A stretch of 64,000 nt of DNA, from contig WMCF01000018.1 in NCBI GenBank assembly GCA_009792885.1, positions 1,454,862-1,518,861 of the forward strand. The letters are read 5' to 3'. Shown here piece after piece: positions 15,097 to 28,000 of the stretch. Position 1 is the first letter of the stretch. Every line of letters starts with the position of its first letter. The stretch comes from Eremophila alpestris peregrina (taxonomy: Eukaryota; Chordata; Aves; Passeriformes; Alaudidae). Below the pieces are notes generated by a model. It saw only the letters and a program-made list of their open reading frames with translations, was not told where the DNA came from and searched no databases. The translations under genes were made by a program, and so were the position numbers.

Positions 15097-17467
15097 TCTC
15101 CTCTTTACTTCTTGGGCTCGCCTGACACAAAGAAAATGAATTGCTGTGATTTACATGCTGCTTTGGCTTGTACCATCTTTCAGACACTCGACATGTGAGA
15201 TGTACAAGTTTAAATTCATGTAAAATAAACTAAATGAAGGTGGATTGAAGGAAACACAGAAGTGTGCAAGATTTGGGGACTTGTGTGGGAATCTGTGTTA
15301 CCAGTCTCAGTCCTGGCAAGGAGGGAAGCCTTAGTGGCTACAGCAGGATTCTCCATCCCTGCCCTCCCCTGTAGACCTATCCTTATAGCCACTTCTGGGT
15401 TTATTTGGTTTCTCTGAGGGATGTGGAATGTTTTTTATGCATTCCACCTCCCTTCATCATCCTCCCTTACTCCTATCCCTTAGGCAAGTATGGAAAAACA
15501 TTCCTTTCGTTACCTGCAAAGAAAAACTTGTAACATTTCATTCCCTCATTAGCAATTTTTGGTGCTTGTTTTCCCTCCTGTGTATCAGTAAAGCTGGTTA
15601 AAGAAAGAGACTACTTCATTTTGACTTTCTGCCTGCTCAATATAACTCTCCTTCTTTTATGCAACAGCACAGCATATTATTAAGAAATATTTACTGCATT
15701 GAAGCAACAGTTTCCAAGAGCAGCTGGTATAGAAACATTCTGTTAAACTTTAGGCTGTGTTTTATTTTTAAAGTTACTTCTTCGCAATGTAAATTCTGAC
15801 TCTGGAAATTTCCTTCCGATGTTTAATCAGCCCCTGGGAAGCACACTTGCAGCAGCTGTTCTTTTGAAGCTGGCACACCAGACCAAGCTCTGTGTTAGAT
15901 AAAGAGTCTTTCTCATATCTCCATTCAGAATAGTCAACATTCAAAGGCTCAGCTAGATATCTCCCAGCTTCAGCAGTGCTGGTGAGAGCACAGTCAGCCT
16001 GTGCCTTCAGCTTGTGTACTTTCAGACTTCCAGGACTTTACAGAGCTTTAGGGGTTCAATACTCTATCATACACCATTTGTGAATTTGTCTTCACCCAGG
16101 CAAGATAATTGCCTGGATTTTGCATTTTCTCTGATTTTTCCTCACATCCTTTCTTTCTTCACTTTATTCTTTGCTCACAGACACCTGCTTGCCAATGTCT
16201 TCATATTAGAGGGGAACATCTTTTTTCCTCTGTTCTGCCTTGAATATATTCAGAAACTGCTCTACATGATGCTGACACTCTCAAAAGCCTCATACTTGGG
16301 CTACAAGAAATGCTACATTGCTGAAATTTAACTATATCTGAGAATCCTGCTGAATTAAGCTCAGTATCAATGGTGTTGGAGGGAGTTCAATCTTTTTCAG
16401 AACAGTCCCTGCCTGTGTAGGGCACTCCTGGAAAGGTGCTACAGTTCTGCTCCAGGGAGCTGAAGGTACTGGTTACATCAGAGGACCCTTTCTACTATAA
16501 ATCCTCTAAATAACTGGTTTTTCATATGAAAATACCAATAAGATACATCAATAAGCTAGTACAAGCTAGAAGTACTTTGTTTACTTGTGTTGTGCTACGC
16601 TCTTTCACTGTAAAATAATAGTTTGATTTTATACAACACCAGAATGATTTCTCTTTTCTGCAAGTAATGCAGATTTTTTTGGCTTAAAGGTGGCATTCAG
16701 TAATACTGATTTCTTACTGTCATGTATAGTGTCATGTCAGTGTGTCTTTATCAGTGTGGGCCAACGTTGTTGGTCCTAAGTGCAGCAATATGAGTAAAAA
16801 GTTTGTGTTTTAGAGGTGCAGAGTTTAAAATGCCTCTCCTGGGATTCACCTGGATGGAGATGTCCAGCAGAACAAGAACTAAGGAAGTTTTAATACTCTC
16901 CAGACTTGCAGCTGAGGGAGTTTCAAGACAGGTGGACGTAATAGACTGCAGATGCCATGGGATGTGAGCTGTTGTCTTGGGCTGTTTGGCTGGGGAGCTG
17001 CAAGGTCTGCACTGCCTTGCTCATGCATGGTCCTGGAGATAACCAACAGCCCTGGCCCCTGCACGCACAGGGCAGAACCAGAGCCCCTCTGTGCCTCCTT
17101 TACAGAGGAAGATAACAGCCATGGCTGGTGAGAGATGTCAGAGGCAGCAGAGGATGCCACAGAGGTGATAAAAGTGGGGGTCATGACAGCCAGACACCAA
17201 AACCATTGAGTGCATGGCAGGAGCTGTGAGGACACTCCTGGCTGTCCTGTGTGGTGAGGTGTGATCCCTGTGCCTTCCCTGGACTCAGCCCTGGACTCAG
17301 CTCAGCAGGAGTTATGCCATATGACATCTGCTCTTATTGTGACATCAAAGAGATAGAGAAAAAAGTAAAATAGGTACACAGCCCAAAATATATTATAGCC
17401 AGGTTAAATTGGCCAGTGAAAGGTTTTGTGTTTGACCACACATGTTCGTAGAAGTAAGTAATAATGG

Positions 17468-17501
17468 AGTAAGAAGGAGTAATAAGTAAGAAGGAGTAAT
17501 A
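17468..17501 (+). repeat. Perfect 17-bp tandem duplication
   Basis: Two adjacent identical 17-bp units begin at 17468 and 17485, built from AGTAA and GAAGG words. A degenerate further half-unit lies to the left from about 17454. Confidence 0.85.
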
Positions 17502-18626
17502 ATGTGCCAACCTCAGGCCAAGGGGTTGATAGGAGGGGAGAAGATTGCAGAGCATAAAATGAGCAATTAGGCACAGGTGGACAATGCAAATTATACGATC
17601 TCAGACACTGCAATTAATGAGAGGAAAATGGATGGTCTCAGAATTAAAACATAAATTGGAGCACTGACATCTGGGAAATAAAGACCCACATGAATATGAG
17701 GTAGCAAATATGGAACAGTTTGCCTCATATCTTAAGAAGCAATATACAAGTCTGACATTACATGGAATACATGCTTTTCAAGACTCCTGGCTTGGGCAAA
17801 GCAAGCCCATGCACATAGTTCATGAAGGCTCTCTAAAAAGCTTCACTGTCACTGCAGCATGTGTTTTAAATGGTCTCTAGTCCCCAGTAATCTATTTTCT
17901 GGTTTCCTTCCAGGCCTCTTTATTGCTATCTCCACTTGCTGCAGAAGTGGAGTACTTGTGTACGTGGGAGGTGTGGTGTAGCACGGATTTATCACACCAA
18001 ACAGAGCACTCCTTATTGGAGCACACTGCTAATGCCTCTGAAAGGGCCTGTTGGAAGGGACTTAAATCATCTGCTGCTATTTATTTCAGCTCAAAGCTAT
18101 GCATGCAAAATAGTCATAAAAAGGGTGGCTCGATGAATCTTTCCTGCCCTGAACTTGCACTGCACCTCGTAGCCGACCTGCTCTGGCTCAGACATGGGTA
18201 CATGGGCTCTCCCATCCCTGTCCTCCTCCCTCCTCCTCTTCTCAGGGGGGAAAGAGTGACAACGGGAAGCTCTCAGCTGCAAACCTGCCATCAGTGTCCT
18301 GTGAGATGTGCTATTCATTGGCAGCAGTGCCTAGCTGGCCCCTGCTGCTCCTTGGCTCAGACTTCCCATGCAGGGAACCAGCCCCAGAGAGGGATCCCTC
18401 TGGCAGCCCCCAGCTGGGGCCCTGAGCAGCAGCATTGCTGCTGCCTTGGGAACCTCAGCTGAGCTTGAGGTGTTTGCTGTTCTCACCTCAGGCCACTGCC
18501 CAAAACAGTTGTTACATCTCAGCCCAGATGCTTCGTTTCAGAGGCAAATGCCGTGATTCCTGTATACATTTGCTTTCTCAGCTCGTCAAGCACTTAAGTG
18601 CCTTTCATCTTGAAGTATCCTAGATG

Positions 18627-18760
18627 ATAATATGCACTTATATAGCTTAAGCTCCTCTAATGAATGGGGTTCTTCATAAACACTTGGTAATTAGGTCTCA
18701 CAACAGCCCAATGAGCTGGGAACAACTCTTTGCAGTGGTGCAGAGGGATGAGCCTGTGAG
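18627..18760 (-). mobile_element. MIR-family (amniote MIR1-like) SINE relic
   Basis: Read on the + strand it starts with a gcacttatatagc motif, passes through an aaacacttggtaatta-like block, then a ctcacaacagcccaatgag block. These are the order and spacing of the 3' part of amniote MIR elements in reverse orientation. After 18735 the match fades. This family is ancient and inactive in birds; boundaries are approximate. Confidence 0.55.
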
Positions 18761-21700
18761 GAGACAGGCAGGGTTCAGGCTGTCAGCTCAGCTCAAAGCT
18801 CAGTGGCCATGAGGCACTGGGAGCTGTGTCTGCACTGAGAACAGTTGCCCTTATGTCCACGAAGAAAGAGCACAAAAACCAGACCTTTCCCCAGAAATTA
18901 CTTTCCATATGAATGAGGACAGTGAAAACTGAATGGTTTCTGCTTTCTCAGTGCCTGTCCACTGCCTCTGTTCAGGGCTTGTGCTGATCCAGCCCAGCCC
19001 CTTGCCCCAGTGTCAATGCTGTTGGTGGTGTTGCACTTGGACATCACAGCCTCCTGGGAAATCCATGCCCATTTTGGCTAGGGAGTGACAAGAGGTTTCC
19101 AGGCAAGAATCAATTGCTTCAGACATGTTCTTGAAGGAAACCGCAAAGAGGAATGTTCATGAAGTCAAATGAGCATTTCCCATCAGAAAACATTCCAGCC
19201 AAAGGAAAAAAGAAAGGTGTTGATCAGGTCTGCCCACAGACTTCTCTTGCTCTGGCTCTTTTTTTTTAACCTTTCTCAGCATTGCTATCATCAGTCACTG
19301 GTAGCTCTACTATGGGGATTTAATTTCTCTCTATTTTGTAGCACTTTCAGCACTAAAACAATCAGGAATTGTATGTATCACAATTCTAGCTTTCAGCTGA
19401 AGGGAAGGATCTCTTCTGCAAGGTCTTTCATTGTGTCTTCCACAGTGGTTCTTCCAAAGATATGAAATCTGCTTTTTTGAGTCAAAGAAATTGGCACTGC
19501 TCAGACACATGCAGCTGCTACTTCTCCTCTAGTGGGTTCTTATACAACTTCCAGATTCTGAACTACCCTCTGTCTGTGATCTTCCTATCTCTTTGCTGCT
19601 GCCACTCTTGTTTGCTAACCCATAGGATTCAAGTATCCTGCTGAGGTATCATACAGAATTGTTGCTGCCTTCTTTCTGTGATGCCCATGAAGACATAAAC
19701 TACCCATTTCCCACTTTTCTGAGCCCTGAAGTTACCCACTCCAGCAGTACAGCAGTGTGTGTTTTGCCTTGCCAATGCAGTAAAACTAAGAGAGCAATGA
19801 AGCATTATAGGAAAAAATCTGGCCCTGTGCTTTTTCCACCTCTGTTGTGAGTTTGCTGGTGCTGCCAAGGTGTGTTTTTGGTGGCCTGTCCTGCCTGCCC
19901 TCCTGCAGTGTGGGGGTGATCTCCCCTTGCTATTTGATTGTTCCTTGCTGCATCTTTCAATTCAGTTTGTGCTTTTTTTCCCATGCCAGCTCCCCCCTCC
20001 AATCCACTTCCCTCCGTGCTGAGGATTTTCCAGCCCTTTCAGCCCCACTCCCCATCTCTGTTCAGCTCAGCAAGCCCTGGGCCTGCCCCATTCCCCAGGG
20101 GAAGGGACACCAGCCCTGTCCCCTCAGCACACACTCAACAGCAAAGTTGCATTAATGCTTTCCTGTGCTTCCTTTCTCTCCCCTCCCTCTCTCCTGAGGT
20201 GAGATCTGTCTTTCCTTACACCAGAGAGTGTGAGCAGAGAGAAACCAGACTCAAGGCAAAATTCCCATTAACTTCAGTGGGGGCAGGATTTCACCTCAAG
20301 TGTTTCATGTTCTGGGCACTGGACAGCAACATGAAAGGGCTCCACACTTGTAAAACCTGAGACGGCACAGCCATTCAAGGCAAGCAAATGCAGATGCAGT
20401 TCCTGGTGCCCCCTCCAAGCCCCTCTCCACAGCCACACTTGCTCCTCCAAGACCTTTGAAGGTCGTTAATCTCTCCTCTTAGCTGTTTATTGTTGCCATG
20501 TTGGCAGCTATGGCTGAGCAAGGAGTTACCCCTGCCCAGCCTGGGCTGGGCTCTGGCTGTTGCTGCTGCTGTCCAACAGTACCTAGAGCCCTTCTGCCTT
20601 TCAAGTGTGTCTCCCTTCAGTCCAGCCTCCCCCATCTTGTGTTATTGCTACTGATGAGGCCTTTCAAGCCTCTTTGGCTGTTTCAGTCATTCTGGCTCCT
20701 CTGGCTTCCTGGGACATCCATTTCCCCAGCACTCCTGTGCCATATCAGTGAATTCCTGGAATTTTGCCATGTCTGCCTTGCTCTCCACTTGACTTCTGGT
20801 GATCTGTCTTCAGTTTTACTTCCACTACTGCCCTGAGTGCCAGCAGGCACCCACCAGCACCCATGTGTCCCTGCAGATCACAGCATTGCCTCATGCCTCA
20901 TGGCTGGTTTGCCACTGAGGCACTGCCCACTGTCCCATAGTGGCTTTACCCTCAGCTCCCTTTATTGCTGCAAGTCACTGGTCTATCCCTGCACTGTGAT
21001 GCCTGTGGCTGCTGACAGCCTGTCTGTCAGCTTACCCTGGGGTCTAGATTTTGCTCCTCATTGGTCTCTTGTTGAGCTGGTGTTTTGTCCCTGGGAGGAT
21101 TGCTGCAAGAGCATGGCATTTCCAAGTGAACATCTCCTCTTGTCTGTGCTGTTTTTGCTCCTGGCTCTTTACTGTCATTCCTGCCTTTCACTTGTTTTGT
21201 AGATACCCAGGGGAAGAGGTCTTGGGCTCAGATTCCCCTGGTACTGAATTATTTGAATTTTGCTGCAGTGCATTACAACCTGCTGAGAAATGTACCTTGC
21301 ATTTCATGATCTCTGTTCTTGCTTGAATGCCTTCTACACAGCCAATTTTTTAGAAAGAGAAGTAACAGTTTAACATGGCCATGTAGTTAGTGCCTTTAAA
21401 ATGGAACAAATCAGTTCTGACTCTGTTTTGGGCCTATTAGCACCCTAACCTGATCACTCAATGGTCACACTATTTGATGTACATCAGCTGAGGATCCCAT
21501 TCTGGCTGCCAGAGATACCCACTGGCTTGCCTGAGTGCTCATCTCCTGGTGCCAGTCTGCTGGGACTACTGCTCTGCCTACTGCCATGGTCACAGATGGC
21601 CTCTTACCAAGCAGCAACAGGGAGTTTCCTTGGCATTATTCCTTCTACAAGTGACCATGAGCTGCTCTACTCTTACAGCATCTGGAGCTCTTTCAGACTT

Positions 21701-24144
21701 CTGGTCATTTCCAACATGGTTTCATCATGTGTTAAATACTATTTATTTTCCTCAGAGGAATGTAGCTTGGGAGTTGTTCTAAAGACAGTATTTTATTTCC
21801 CATTGTAGTACTAAAGAAAAAAAAGTCATGTAGTTGTTCAGTGTAATTACATATGTCAATGGGATACTAGCACTGATCAAAACACCTACGTTGAATTAAT
21901 GGACCTAAAGAAAACAGAGGAGAGAAACTCTTCTCTTGGTCTTGCTCTACCCAACAGTATGCTGGGACACTGTCACCAAAAGCCCAGGGCTGCTGACATT
22001 TGCTCTGCTTTGTTCACAGTCATCCTTCTGTGGCAGCAGGCTGGAGCTCTGCTTGTCCCACAGGGACTGAGGCTCCCAAGGACTCCCCATTCCTGTCCCT
22101 GGGCTTTCCAGAGGGCAGACAGCTGTCTATCTGTACAAATGGGCAGATTCCTTCTTTTGTTTGGGGCTTGTTGATCAGTGTCCTTCAGAAACCAACAGAC
22201 ATCAGATGCAGAGGATTAGCATTGGGCTAATTTTGCCCGTGTTCTCCTCCTGCCCATTGTGCTGAGGTTGCAGAATGCAGACACACATTCCTACAGACTC
22301 CCTCTGTCACACAGCTCTGTCTGCAGCACCCCCAAGATGCTGGTGCTGCAGCACCTCTCTGGCTGGCCAGATGCCATGGGGCATTTCTGCCCCAGTCAGG
22401 AGCTGTGTTGGCACTGGTGAGCAGCTGAATGGCTCATCCATCTCAGCAAGCCCATTACTGCACCACAAGAGGTGCACACTATTCCTACACTACTGGTATA
22501 ATCATTTTAGTAATTCTTTTCAATATTCAGTTTACCTGCCTTCAGTGGCAGATGCTGTGGTTACCTGAGGGTTTTCTCCCTGCCACAGGCAGACCCAGAG
22601 TCTGTGCTGGCACTGGGGGATGAACAAAGCCTGTTTCTTCAGACCTGCCTGTCCTTTATCACTGTCTTGCAAAAACAGACAATCTGCAGCTTGGCATTCA
22701 TGGCTGCACTCTGTGGAGCAGGGCAGGGAGACCATCTCTAGGTTCAGCCACATCTTGGTCTCTCAGAGGCTGTGATCCCCAGGGCCTTCCTCCCAGGAGG
22801 ATTGTTTAGATACTGCCCAGAGTTCCACCCATCTTCTCTTCTCCAGCAGCAGCTGTGGCTGATCCTGGTGACAACAGCTCTGTCTTTAGCTGTCTCAACA
22901 TCCACCTCGATCACCTTACTGGTTCACAATGGGTTTGTGACCCAGCTCTTGGTGGTTTTTCTCCACCTGATCCAGCTGTTCTGCAGTGCTCCACTCACTG
23001 GTTGCACCCAGAACCTGAATAGGGTTTTTTTCCAGGCAGTTCAGAAGAGGACTTTCTCTGGTGTCCCATAAGGGTTCTGTCCTTGTGTCCATTTTTCCCC
23101 CAGGGCAGTTCCACGGCCCTCACTATTCTGAGGCATGTAACTATAGTTTAGAACTGTTTCTTTCACTGATCATTCCAGCAGGCTGGAAGCACATATCTCA
23201 CAAATGAGCCTGTCATTAACCAGGGAATATTTAATGTCTCCAAATTCATAGGTGATGCCAGATTTCTCATCTGTGCAGTATAAATCTCAATTTTCCTCTT
23301 GGGCAGTCTCATCTGCCTGGAACAGGCCATTTGTCTGACACTGTTATCCACTTGTTCTGTAGTTTTGATATTATTCCTTGCTGAAGTCTCACTCACTCCT
23401 TGTTATTTCCTGTGTCTGTTGAGAGCAGGAGTAAGAAAGTAAATAAAAATGCTTTGCCTTCATTTTTGTGTTTTCATGGCTATGGCCATGGTTCTGTACA
23501 AGCATTCAGGTTTTGCCCCCACTTTCCCCCTGCTCAGAGTATCTCTCCTGACTCTCTGTGTTCTTTATCTACTCTTGGAGTCTATTTGTTAATCCTACAA
23601 CCTACTGAGAGCATGTCTCAAGTGCTGGGGCCAAAGCTGGGAAAATAAAGGCAGTGATATACAAAGTTGTTGCACCTGTGGCAAACACGGAGCCATGTGC
23701 ACAGAGAATTGACCTTTTACTGCCTTCTCCTAAAATATTCTGCCTTGCAGGCTGTTTTTCCTCCCCTAGCTTCCAAGCAGGTTCATATATCCAATGTCTA
23801 GCTCAAGACCTCCTACCAGCATGACCTCCTACCTTGAAATCATTCATTTTATTAAAACATTCCTCCAAGGTAGTCTGGGTCTGTTTCACAAACAGGGAAC
23901 CACAAATTCCAGAATTTCAACTCTTTACTCAGGGGGAAAATTAAAAAAAAAAAAAGAAATTAATAAAGCAAGAATCTTTGTTTGGATGAAAACAAGTGAT
24001 AAGAAGGAGGGGAAGAATTTTTTTATTCCTATATGATAGAAGAAGAGAAAACTTTGAATGTTCAGATAACATGGCAGATTAGAAAGTCAGACATTTCTGA
24101 TTTCTAATATATAAAACAAGGATAACAACATTTCCTTGGGCAGA

Positions 24145-24190
24145 GGGTGGGGGATGTTGAGGGTGGAAGGGGTGGTAGGAAGGGGATGCT
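24145..24190 (+). repeat. G-rich tract, possible G-quadruplex
   Basis: Several G runs of three to five, separated by short T/A-containing loops, lie on the + strand. The composition meets the loose G-quadruplex pattern. No gene is nearby in the window. Confidence 0.5.
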
Positions 24191-24948
24191 GGGACATCAA
24201 GAAATTTGGACTTTGTAAATATTTCGTAGAGTAAAAGCTACTTCCATTAGGTTCTTCTGTTTACTTCATCTAGGAACGCAGGTGCTTGCAGATCCCACTC
24301 CAGATGTATTGCATGTCTTGTATTAGGGCAGAACCTGGCTGTTATCTTGAACCAACAGAGTTCTGTCTGTCTTCTGCAAAGAGGAAAAACCACAACTTCT
24401 TAGAAGCATATTTTGAAGAAGTAAATAAACAAGGAAGAAAGAAATTGTGACCTCTAAGGGATTTCTAAAGTCTCAGTGGACAAGAAAGCTGAATATCAAG
24501 TTTCTTTAATTTTTATTATGCATTTTTCTAAGTAGCAAGGAAAAAAATTACAAATTTAAAATAAAAACTATCAATAACAAAGAAAGAAATGTGCTTGAGA
24601 CTGAAGGATTTGTGTCAACATCTGGACTTGGGGCTTGAAAACTGGTGGCTGAGGTCATTCCACTTTATAAACCCAGCTTATGAACAGTATACACAGCCTG
24701 TGAACAAGTGCAAAACCTGGAGTCACATAAACAGTGTATTTCATTCCTGAACATTGAAATAACAAAAAGGGCAGAGCCAAAGGGTTCCTCTCAGCATATG
24801 CACTTTAAATATATGTGGAGGGCCTATGTGACACAGAAACAGCAACACTGGGAATATAGAAAATGAGACTGAGCAATATTTACATTTACTTTTTTTTTTT
24901 TTACAGGGGTGAAGGGTTAAATTTGTTTAATAAGAGGCTGTTGTAGCC

Positions 24949-25023
24949 AAAGATATTTCCAAAATTCTCTGAACAATTAAAACAATTAAAAAGATATTTC
25001 CAAAATTCTCTGAACAATTAAAA
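24949..25023 (+). repeat. 41-bp tandem duplication (about 1.8 copies)
   Basis: The unit beginning aaagatatttccaaaattct at 24949 is repeated from 24990 with no visible mismatch over the 34 bp that are duplicated. The absence of divergence suggests a recent replication-slippage event. Confidence 0.9.
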
Positions 25024-28000
25024 CTAATAAAATGCTTTCATAGAAACAAATTATTATTGTAATCTAAAGCCATTTCTCCCAGTAATATTTACATGTTAAA
25101 GCAAGTAAGAACACCCTTGCTTTATAGTCAAAGCTGAAATAAAAACAATGGACTGCTCCTTCAAATCTGTGGCACCCTTCTCTCTCATGCACCTTCCTGT
25201 CCCAGCCAGGAGGTCAGAGCTACCCAGCAGTGCACAGGGATTAATTGTGGCAGCTCTGTTCCACCTATGACTCTGTTAGCAAACCTGCTCTGATCTCAAC
25301 ATAAAAATGGAGAGCTGTTTCTGCACCCATATGTTGGCATCACACTTTTTGGTTGAAATCAGCAATCACAGGAAGCTTAAGGGCAGCTCTACAAGCAGAA
25401 AGCTCTTCACTGTCTCAAAACCCAAAGCCCATGTCTCTCCAATCCTGTGGTGTTTCTGAGACAGCCAGGTCTGGGCACACCAGTGCAGTGCTCTGCAACA
25501 GCCAAAGGGAAGCAGCCTGCAAGAGCTCTTGGGAGAGAAACAGCAAGAGGGGCAGAGATCAGAGTGCCACTGCCCCAGCCCTGGGAGCTCCTGCCTCCTG
25601 AGTGCTGCACGGGGCTGGATTATCCCATTTCAAGAGGTGCGCAGCAGAACTGCAGAGAATAAAGGATGTGTGATGTGGATCAGGGGTCTGGAAAAGCATT
25701 TGTGGGGGGAACCTGCTGTGGCTAAGATTGTCGATTTCAGAAGTGAAATTACTCCTCTTTTATATGGCTGTAATGCAAATCTGTGAAATTATGAATGGTT
25801 TGTGGGAGGAAAAAGGGAAAATTAGATGTTATTTGACACAACAGAATTATAGACTGCCAAAGTGCTTATCCAACAGTAAGTTTAAAACAAACATCAGCCT
25901 TTTTTCCTACAGTTCTTAATTACTCTCTAAAATCTGTTACAGGACAGGGCTGAAATAAAACTGAGTGAAAAAATAAACTGATTTGTTATTTGAAATTGAA
26001 CACTATCATAACTGATATGTATATCTATGTGTGATGAGCCCAGTGCTTCAAAGTGAACTACTTATTGCTAAATTCCTTAAAACATTATCATAAAATGGGA
26101 GGGTAGTAGGAATCTCATTCTGTAGTTTCCCCTTTCTCCATGGAGCTCTAACATGGCCTAAACACACTAGGGACAGGACTGGGGGCTGAAGGGGCTGGAT
26201 CTGATCCAATTTCCTAGTTTCTGTATTCTTAAGAGAGTTTTGGGCAGGTGGCCAGGCAGTGTGCAACCATGTCAACATCTTCATTTTGGAAATGTGAGTA
26301 TATGGACCACAGACACTGATAGCTTGGAGCTGTGAGGAAGGAGTGTAGAGGAAGTCCACACCAGCAGACCTGATTCCTGGAGACTGGGACACTCTCCCAC
26401 ATGGGGGATTTGCATTCCAGCTCAGCTTGATTCATTAGTCTGAAGGTGAATGAACAGTAATGGTTGTATCCTTTTGGGAGATACTTATGACTTTCACCTA
26501 GCTGATGGCACAAACTTTTTCAAAGAACTTGCCAATGATTTGCATGAATCACAGCACAAAATGTTTAGGTTTGTTCCACCAAGAATTCCCAGAAGGCAAT
26601 ATTGATCTGAGATTGCCTTTAAAATAAAAACCTGACCACTTAGACTTAAAAGGTCTTTGTCAACCTTGGGAATAATAATTAGACACTCTTTTCCCTTTTT
26701 TGACCTGTGTTTGTTTAGTTGCATAAAATAACTTCAAAGCAGTGCTGTTTTTCTGTCAGGTCGTACCACAGTTCAGACAGCAGCAGCTCTGTGACAAATA
26801 AACCTGGGCAATTATGGACCAGAAAGCAAATGAGAGATCATAAACAGGCAATGGATGAAAGAGTGTTACCAAATTGTGATAACTTCCAGTCCTGGTAGTG
26901 GCACCCAATGGACAGCCAATGTGATTTCATGCTAGTCTGGGCCTGCAGATTTTACAGAGAGGGCCAATCTCTGCAAGGTAAATTAACGTAATTTACATAC
27001 ACCATTGCTAACTAGGGCCAAAGACAAAGCAGAGAAATTGAATGACTCAGAGAACTTTGAAGTAAAGAGAAAACCTTTCACATGTTAAAGACTAGTAGCA
27101 ACCAAAACCTGTTCTTAGCTGATGGCCATGCTAATTCCATGTCATACACAAATTGGGCCAGCACAGCCCAGATGGCTTTGCTTTGGCTGTCTGGACAAGA
27201 CCAAGGATTTGTGATGCCACAAAAGCCACAGGACTTTATCCTGATTACACGAGTTCTTTGGGCCAGGACTGATGGCCTGGTTGTGGGACAGGGAGGATAA
27301 AGCTGGACCCCCCCCTGCAGTTTCTTGGTGGATAGGCAGAAAAGCCTTTATGTCCTTCAGCATGCTCATTTCAGCTCAGTTGTACATGGCCCCTAAGTCC
27401 AGCAGGGGAAAAGCCTTGGGCAGAAAAATAAACGCTGTTCAGTTCATTTTATTCAAAATGTCAATCTTTTTTGTGATCATCATGAATCACACATTCATAG
27501 AAAAAACTCTGCCATTTTTTCATGCAATTTGTCACTTGAGACCTATATTTTCAGTTTTGAATCTTGCCAGTCATTTCAAGAGTTTCAGCACTGAGAAAAA
27601 CATCTTATCTCCATAACATCACAACAAAGGAGTTACCTCTTCCAATTTCAGCCTCAGTCTAACAATTTATCAGAGCAAATATTTCATAAGATTTCTGAAT
27701 GATTTATTTTTGCTGTCATGAAAATGTTTTCTTATTTACAGGTTCAACATTTCTGCTAATGTTATGTTTCAGACACTATCTGCATGGTGGATGCTTTCAT
27801 TATCTTTTTCCTTCATGGGTGGAAATTGGTGACAATAGGAACTTTAGCTAGTTGAGCTTTTTCTAAAAAGGTACTTTTACAGAAAAATGCCCTGTTTTTC
27901 CAGTGTAACCATGAACACATTTGCTGAATGTGTGTTTCTACTGTTCTCATAAAATGTAGAAGCCTTGCCTGGCCAGAAAATACCCTAATGGAATAAACTC

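Larger units (their letters stand above)
1..18626. other. Intergenic, no supported gene
   Basis: AT-leaning, CpG-poor sequence. Open frames are all under about 180 codons, lack homology I can recognise, and overlap others on both strands. The poly(A)-(GA) repeat and the duplications at 11520, 15058 and 17468 are the only structured sequence seen. Slightly GC-richer patches near 12.7-13.3 kb and 14.2-14.5 kb lack CpG enrichment and are not islands. Confidence 0.7.

Noticed and set aside
17923..18462. 179-codon + frame near the MIR relic
   Set aside because: It is Cys/Leu/His-rich with no domain. Length is within what is expected in locally GC-richer unique DNA.
19938..20360. 140-codon + frame and its many neighbours
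   Set aside because: These are overlapping frames in several registers caused by pyrimidine bias. There is no homology, promoter or splice context.
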